A DNA stretch of 64,000 bases from positions 7,068,001-7,132,000 of the forward strand of contig JAPEIS010000001.1 in assembly GCA_029531795.1 (NCBI GenBank), given 5' to 3'. The notes under the pieces were generated by a model. It saw only the letters and a list, made by a program, of their open reading frames with translations. It was not told the origin of the DNA and made no database searches. This DNA is from Sclerotinia nivalis. Lineage: Eukaryota > Ascomycota > Leotiomycetes > Helotiales > Sclerotiniaceae. This document shows, in pieces, positions 57,387-64,000 of this stretch; position 1 is the stretch's first letter; each line of letters starts with the position of its first letter. The position numbers and the translations under genes are program-made.

Positions 57387-59927
57387 TCAATGAATTGCTA
57401 TAATATGATGTGGTAGCGGCCGAAAATATATTCCCAACTGTATCATATAATCTCTCAGATAATCCTTGTATTCTGGTGGATTGGATGGGTCTACGTGCAA
57501 TTGCTCCCTCACCCAATTAACAAATCGCTTCGACATCCTTGGAGGCGCTGGTGTATTCAAATAGTCCCACGAATCAATAACAAATCGCTTCAAATCTTCA
57601 TCGTCAAGTTCTTGATCAGAATTAGAAAGGACGTTAGCTGGTAAGTCTTTTTCGTACCATTCAGTAAATGTGGAAGAGTTAGTATGGCTGAACCTTAGAG
57701 AATGTTTATCGACTATACACTCCCCCACATATCGGAAATGCTCAACTTTGGAAGTATCCGTTCCCAGGAGAAGCTTGTCGGTATCTCGCTCTCCAATGCT
57801 CCTCAACCCATACACCATCAGGTTGCTACTGAAAAAATCCAACTTTTCCTTCAAAATTGGGTGGATAATGAAGTCTCCATTATGATCACAGACCTTGGGT
57901 AGCCCCAATCCTGCTTTTAAAATCTTTCTTTTGATATGAGCATAGATTTCAAGTGGTATAAAACATCCTGATGGTGGTTCTTTTTCTTTCCAAATGAGTC
58001 GCCCTTCATGCGTATACTCGACATACCGTTTCCTGGTTTCATTTTTGTTGGCTTTAAAGAAGTCAACCAAAGTTTGGTCGAAATCAGTAGGCATACTTTT
58101 AGCGTCAACAGAACGAAATATATAATAACTCGTTACGAGATCGTTGAGATCGTCGCCCAAAGCGTAGATGATGTCGCCGACTTGAGCCTGGGGTGAGACA
58201 AGTGCTACCTTCTTGTCCCTAAGGACTGCAATCTTCTTGCCTTTAAAAAAGTTTCCTGACCAGTCGGTCAATAGCATTAACAGTTCTCCCAATAAGGATG
58301 GCCTTCTTGCATGCGGATCGAGGTTATACACCTATGTATATGATTTCATCGGAGGCAAGCGTCGAAAATCTACCTCGTTGGAAATTTGTTCCATTCTTCT
58401 GTCGCAGGGGTAAAATTCAATATCCATCCATTGAAGAAATGCTTGACGCTTATCAGCTAGATAGTCACTACCAATCCAACTACACAAATATTTGTAAATG
58501 ATACTAAATGTGTTTTTCTTTTGCTCTTCTGTATATCTCGAGCCTTGATCATATCTTCTTGTTAGCCCTTCGTCAAAAGAAACCTCATTATCTTGTAAAA
58601 GAAGGTCTTTGATCTTCTGACATAACGCCAAAATATCATCGATTGGAGGGATGCCGTCCTTTATAATTTCAATGACGTTTACACGAGTTCCAATGCATCT
58701 TAGCACTGCGGGCTGACTAAGAGCGAGATACACTGGATTAATATCTCTTTTTCCCGTGATTGTTCCAAAGCGAAATCGAGCTTCAGGGGAAACATCCATG
58801 GAGGTCCAATCCGGTACCCACGAAGGTAGGCCATGTCTCCGGACCTCCAACTTCACATTCTCTACGTGCGACAGAAGTTCAAAGCCATATTTTTTGTTCA
58901 AGAGATACAATGCCAGATCTGTATATATCTCAGATACTGATTTGCGATAGTCGATTTTAATAAGCCCTTCAATTTCTGGGTTGCTAGATTGGAGCTTAAA
59001 TAAGGCCGAATGTCCATATATCATATCGCGAGGATCTAGAACGCCATGGCCACGCCTTGAGTGTAAGATTCGAAGTAAATAGCCTAATGGATCTTTTGAC
59101 TTGCTTATTTCCCCCGATATAAAGGTATTGCGTATCTCCTCCATGTCGCTCAGAAGCTTGTAATAGGGAGACTGAACAAGTGCATGATTTTGCAAGGTAT
59201 TGTTATTGAGAATCAAACTTGTGAAGCTCTTCCATCTGAGACGATGACTTCCGACCTGTACCCAAGGATCACCAGATAAAACCAGCTCTTGGAGAACCCA
59301 TACTCTTCTGAACCATGGCATATTTGATACGTGATGGATCAGATTTTCAAGCTTTCGTCCGGTATGTTTTTCCGTTCGTAGGTGAACTGTTTCGTAATTG
59401 GACGAGTGCCGAGCATTAGATAGGAACCCAGATCCTATTTGTCGAGTCAACACCGATGTTGGAGAATCAAACAATTCAAAGATTTCATCAGTCTGTGTGG
59501 TCGTCTCTCCAAGAAATATAATAGTATGCCGCGCAATTTCATAAATCAAGCCCATCAAGGCAACTTGCTTATTCTTCTCTTCATTATCAAACTGATTGAT
59601 ACATATTCCATCCGCCCATATCACTATATCTTTCTGGGTATCTCGTAAATGACGCAAGGATGAATCAAGACTCGCGGTAATAGACATTGATTTTCCATCG
59701 ACCAATATTGTCCTTCTATCGTTCGCATCTCCCCAGACATAAGAAAGTGCTGTATAGTAATCTAAAAGAGACTCATTGTAATGGAACAGAGTGGAATGAA
59801 TCAGACTACACGATAACGGAGAGCTGATGAGAGAGGAGGGCTGAATGATTATGACGCGAATTGCATCAGGCTCGAGAAGAGGACTGTATTTGTATTGTTG
59901 TTTTTCCATGGTTGAATGATTCAGCAC
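57387..59927 (-). CDS. HET-domain protein, with an in-frame TAG or a 42-nt intron
   Basis: A heterokaryon-incompatibility-type protein. The HET domain is clear: YTALSYVWG (58-66), IVIWADGICINQ (101-112), LMGLIYEIARHTIIFLGE and RRVWVLQELVLSG (208-219). The first frame gives 531 residues to a TAG at 58332-58334. The same frame continues for 314 codons to TGA 57387, and that part looks like the usual HET-protein C-terminus (QAQVGDIIYALGDDLNDLVT). Either an intron at 58332-58373 (42 nt, donor GTAGAT, acceptor ATAG, phase 0) removes the TAG, giving 832 residues, or the TAG is a nonsense mutation. Two ATGs, at 59927 and 59909, could start translation. Confidence 0.8.
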
Positions 59928-60500
59928 CTTGCACTTATCGGTGATGGTGAAATGTCGATAATTGTGGGATATCGGTGATCGTTGAATGTTGGTGATTGTG
60001 GGAGTGTCGGGAGTTCAAACTTGGAGGTGAGGACTGTGTCGCAGTAGGTGGTCATACTGCATGGCTTTTCATTGGTCCTCCATTGCGACACGCGCTGATG
60101 TGGTGCATCCATTGGGTTACAATAAAACAAAAATTGGCAAGCAAATTCTGAAACCCTCCCATTTTAATTTCCACGAAGACAAAATCCCGCAAGATCCCAA
60201 CACTGCAATGAAGTTCATTTGCACAACACCACAAATCAATCAGACACTGAACCAAAATACCTGACTTGTGTTCCAAACAAGTAACCCTATTTTAGGAATC
60301 TTTTCAACACTCCATGATAATGTTCCTATTCAAGGAAACGGGATTGTAAGTCTAGTACCCCACTTTCGGGCCTATCATTCATAGCGAGTCAATTGCCACA
60401 CAGTAGACTAACGGGATCCAACGGCACTCTGGGACGGGCCGTTGATATAAGGGATTAGATTAAATTCAGTAGTCCTAAAAGATCCCCCCACTTCGATATA
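59928..60500. other. Spacer between the HET gene and the GPI-type gene
   Basis: No gene supported; it includes the HET gene promoter side. A short GTTGGTGATTGTGGGA-like repeat lies at about 59940-60000. Confidence 0.5.
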
Positions 60501-61340
60501 TTACAATGCAAACATCATAAACAGACTTCCTATCCATATGCAATGTGCACCAGTCCTCCAGTCAATAGAGTTTCCGGCCCCAGTTCCATCTTTTGACGAG
60601 GCGCTAGTTTGTATCGCCGTGCCTGCAATACGAGTAAAGTTATTCGCCGACGCTTCCAATGTTTCCCAAGGAATCAAATCATTATTGATAGAGTCACAAG
60701 AAGGTCTATCACTTTTCTCGGGTATAGAGTTGGTGACTTGGATTGGTAGGTCGAAAATTGTATACTGATTGGTTCCGTTCAATCGAAAATTTTGGCGGAT
60801 GGAAATCTACCGTATGTCAGTACTAGATTGCTAAAGATAAAAAGTCTAGATGCGCACATTATATGCCCCCCTTGAAGTTTTCTTATCCGATGTACCGTCA
60901 CCGACAAGACAATCAGGCCAAACCCAATTCACATGTTTAACTGTGCTACTCGGCTCTTGAGCCATGATCTCTCCTAAACTCGCATTCCCTGATGTAGCTG
61001 TACCATTCGAAATTGTAAAGTTCTTGCCTGTAGTATAGCTGGAGAGAAACATGGTGATATTATAAATCTCAGAGACGGCATTCTTTGGATAAGGTGGAAG
61101 TTGGAGCTGTCCATCTGAGGAAACATCCATCGCAACCTGTAGGAAATCTAAACAATTAGTAAATGTTCAGCAGTCAGTATTGAGTATTTACTACTTACCA
61201 CCTCCAAGTGGTGTATTAGGCTGCGGCGCATCGACTATCGCAATTCCGGGGGTATAAATTTGTCCATTGACAATTTTTTGAGAATAGATACCTTGTACAT
61301 ATAGACAAATGAAAAGAGTGATGAATTGTAATGCCGCCAT
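60501..61340 (-). CDS. Secreted, probably GPI-anchored glycoprotein, unknown function
   Basis: CDS is complement(join(60501..60806,60858..61147,61199..61340)), 245 residues, with two 51-nt introns (the second with branch CTGAC). Residues 1-20 (MAALQFITLFICLYVQGIYS) form a signal peptide. The ectodomain has LQLPPYPKNAVSEIYNITMF, GEIMAQEPSSTVKHVNWVWP and ISIRQNFRLNGTNQYTIFDL, with at least six N-glycosylation sequons. Two Cys lie in WVWPDCLVGDG and RPSCDSINN. The C-terminus SSKDGTGAGNS then a hydrophobic tail (IWIGSLFMMFAL) fits GPI attachment. I recall similar proteins in other ascomycetes but no assigned function. It is likely at the plasma membrane or cell wall. Confidence 0.85.
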
Positions 61341-61889
61341 TGCGAAAAGATGCTCAGCAAACGCGGTATACAGAAAAGTAAAGGAGTGATGAATACATCA
61401 TATAGGAAGAAGAAGAACAGAAAGCTGATTTACAAGTAATATCAGAATGACAATATACGAAATGACGACAAGGAAGTGGTAAATTACCCGTCCCAATCTT
61501 TCGGATGAAAATGTTCCTTACGGTTAATATAATATGCAAAAGAGAGATCAATTGATTGGTTCGGCCAGCAAATTCCGAAATTTCGAAGAAAAAGTCCAGT
61601 CAAATTTTGATTGAGACTTGGCTCGTATCAAATAAATTGTTGATGCGCGGTTGTTCTCAAGTTCGTTCTTAAGGTACACCTTCCGAGAAATGCTCAATGC
61701 TGATCACGTGAAAAGGTTATTAGTAAGCTTAATTGAACCACTGTCCTACCACATGGCATAATAGGTATTGCCCGGATGTCACAAGTCGTCGAGATTTACA
61801 GATATATTGGTGATGAATTCATAATCTAGTGCATAGTTTATTATTCTATTCCATCTCCCCACGGTACCTGTGGTGGAATCATCGACATC
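61341..61889. other. Divergent spacer before the pseudouridine gene
   Basis: Shared upstream region of the GPI-type gene (minus) and the pseudouridine-degrading gene (plus). No gene inside. Confidence 0.55.
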
Positions 61890-64000
61890 ATGAATTCCAT
61901 ACTTCGACCTACTCTTAAAATACGATTGCCTTCGGTGTCGACCAACACCTTGTTAAAGTGCCGTTACAACAATCCTACTTATGGCGGTCCTGGCAATATT
62001 CAAATAGGGGAGAGATTCCAAGGAACAGTCTCGAGGAATGCCGAGAGCAGAATTTTCAAAATATCTGAAGAAGTGGAAGAGGCTACAAAATCTAACAAAC
62101 CGGTTGTAGCTTTAGAAAGCACCATTTATACCCATGGATATTCATATCCTGAGAACGTCCAATTGGCCCTCGATCTAGAGAATATTGTTCGCCTTAATGG
62201 AGGAATTCCAGCAACAATTGGAGTTTTGGATGGTGTAGCACGTGTTGGATTAAGTAAGGAGGAGTTGATTGCTGTTGCATCTGCACAAGGGAAACCGGAG
62301 ACTATGAAGGTCTCTCGTAGGGATTTACCTTATATTCTAGGAATGGTGAGTGATATTTCCCTGTGTTAACCCGTTCACCCTGATATATTTTATCGATTGT
62401 CAATGTCTTAATCACGAATAGGGCATTTCTGGACGCAAAATTACTGGAGGTACTACGGTCGCTGGTACCATGATATTAGCGCAAAAAGCTGGAATTAGTG
62501 TTTTTGGTACTGGTGGTCTGGGAGGTGTTCACCGTGGAGGTCAGGACAGTATGGATATTTCTGCCGACCTCAGTGAACTTGGACGCACTGCAGTTGCCGT
62601 GATTAGCAGTGGCTGTAAGAGCTTTTTGGATATTCCTCGGACATTGGAGTATTTAGAAACTCAAGGAGCTGGTGTTTTCACGTTTGCAGATGGACGTACT
62701 GGACCAATCGACTATCCAGCATTTTACACACGTGATAGTGGTGTTAAGAGTCCGATGGTTGTTCAGAACGCTGAAGAGGCTGCTGCTATTATCTGTAAGT
62801 TTTGATTGTACTCTAGGCGAGTTACGTTGAGTAGGTGATGATTAATACGAGTAGATGCCCAGGATTTCTTCAAACCTACTAGCGGTTTTCATTTTGCGAA
62901 TCCAATTCCTGAAGAATTCTCCATTCCTAAATCCGAAATCGATTATGCAATCGATCAAGCGGTCCAAGAAGCCGCCGAACAGGGTTTCCATGGTCATAGG
63001 AATACTCCCTTCATACTGGCGAGGATCAAAGAACTTACAAAGGGTAATAGTGTTGCAGCGAATCGGGCGTTGATAGAATCCAATATTAGGATGGCGACTA
63101 GAGTTGCCATCGAGCTTTCCAGGTTGAGATCAGATGAAACCGAAAGCTGGTTAGTAAAGTGAGGTTCATTTAGATATATAGTAACTCAATAAATGTTATA
63201 GGAACAATGCTAGCAAAGTGCTCAGGCAGCCGTCCACTACAGCGGATGCAAGTAGGATGTATTCAAACCACCCTGGTGCCCTAGAGTCAAACTCTTCCAA
63301 CATCACCAATCCGAAGGTTTGCAAATTCCTCCCTGACTTTCAAAATATCTTTGCAAGAAATCCATGCTCTAAAGTATCATTATTGTCTAACCTTTGATAT
63401 GTTGTAGCCCAGTATAGTTGTCGTAGGCTCGGTAGCCATTGATCTTTCTTGTGACTATACTCCTCGTACCAACCAATCCACAGGAGGTTCTTCGCCCCAG
63501 ATGCACACATCGAATATTGCCAGAATCCGCTCATCGATTGGTGGAGTCGGCTATAACGTTTTACGAGCTGCTCAACTTAGTAGCAAAGAGCCTGTCAGCC
63601 TCTATACTTTTGTTGCTGATGACCAGTAAGTACCCTACGGTTCTATCACCGACCACATCTAATGAATCTAGGGCCGGAAAAACGATCCTTCAGAGCTTAC
63701 AAGCCAACGGAAACCATACCGATGATATCACAATATGCTCAAAGGAATCTGACTACCGCACAGCTCAATACGTCGCCATTAATGATGGAAAGAAAGACCT
63801 CGTCATAGCCATGGCCGATATGGATATATTCACTAGACCGCCAAATGACTCATCAATTCGAGCCATGTATAGTAAACTCAGCACTCTTACTTCCCCCACA
63901 AAATGGATCGTGATAGACGCAAACTGGCAACCAGAAGTTATCCACGAATTTCTGCACGCCGCCAAATCACCTTCCTCATCTATCAAAATCGCATTCGAGC
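61890..64000 (+). CDS. Bifunctional pseudouridine-5'-phosphate glycosidase / PfkB pseudouridine kinase (3' end beyond window)
   Basis: It should degrade pseudouridine: kinase to pseudouridine-5'-P, then glycosidase to uracil and ribose-5-P. CDS is join(61890..62345,62422..62794,62855..63149,63202..63316,63408..63625,63672..>64000). The first domain (PsuG/IndA) has VVALESTIYTHGYSYPENVQ, GVLDGVARVGLS, MKVSRRDLPYILGM, GGTTVAGTMILAQKAGISVF and GTGGLGGVHRG. The second (PfkB) begins IVVVGSVAIDLSCDY and has IGGVGYNVLRAAQLS. Introns are 76, 60, 52, 91 and 46 nt; all join in frame. The basic N-terminus (MNSILRPTLKIRLPSVSTNT) could target mitochondria, as is known for related enzymes. The linker at about 375-415 is Ser/Asn-rich. 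Confidence 0.93.

Noticed and set aside
1..64000. CRISPR array, prophage, secondary-metabolite cluster, rRNA or tRNA genes
   Set aside because: Looked for by eye on both strands; no regular spacer-repeat series, core biosynthetic enzyme, or tRNA/rRNA signature was found.

Overview
The window reads as nuclear DNA of a filamentous ascomycete, most likely a leotiomycete of the Botrytis/Sclerotinia type (an inference from protein style, not a database match). Supporting signs are short introns (about 42-91 nt) with CTAAC- or CTGAC-like branch points, AT-rich spacers, a bifunctional pseudouridine-degrading protein, HET-domain genes, solo LTRs and a transition-biased tandem duplication that resembles repeat-induced point mutation (RIP).

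Layout. At 1-8 kb lie the 5' end of ade2 (minus), a MITE with a TA target duplication, a low-complexity repeat protein, a U6 snRNA gene interrupted by an mRNA-type intron, the GINS subunit sld5, and a small protein with a PPxY motif. From 8 to 14.5 kb I see no convincing gene. The mitotic phosphatase cdc25/nimT is at 14.5-16.4 kb. A gene-poor interval of about 14 kb follows (16.4-30.6 kb); it holds only short palindromes, hairpins and one orphan reading frame. An MFS exporter with a GC-AG intron is at 30.6-32.3 kb. The stretch 33.7-39 kb is accessory in character: a lineage-specific repeat protein, a 372-bp tandem duplication, a G-rich tract, a solo LTR with 5-bp target duplication, and a broken HET gene carrying a roughly 395-bp insertion flanked by 13-bp direct repeats.

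The stretch 39.4-53.1 kb is dense housekeeping: utp18 (rRNA processing), a GC-rich SAP-like protein, cog4 and pmr1 in tandem (two Golgi functions), and cohesin rad21. The stretch 54.6-64 kb holds a membrane-type SDR, an LTR-like element, a second HET gene with a doubtful in-frame TAG, a secreted GPI-type protein, and a fused pseudouridine-5'-phosphate glycosidase/PfkB kinase that runs off the right edge.

Functional themes: several genes serve DNA replication and mitosis (sld5, cdc25, rad21). The sld5 and rad21 upstream regions both carry MluI-box (ACGCGT) and TTT[C/G][C/G]CGC-like sites, which suggests shared G1/S control. I found no CRISPR array, secondary-metabolite cluster or unmistakable new system. 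The most notable signals are the split U6 gene, the RIP-like tandem duplication, the GC-AG intron, and the two damaged or ambiguous HET genes next to transposon relics.
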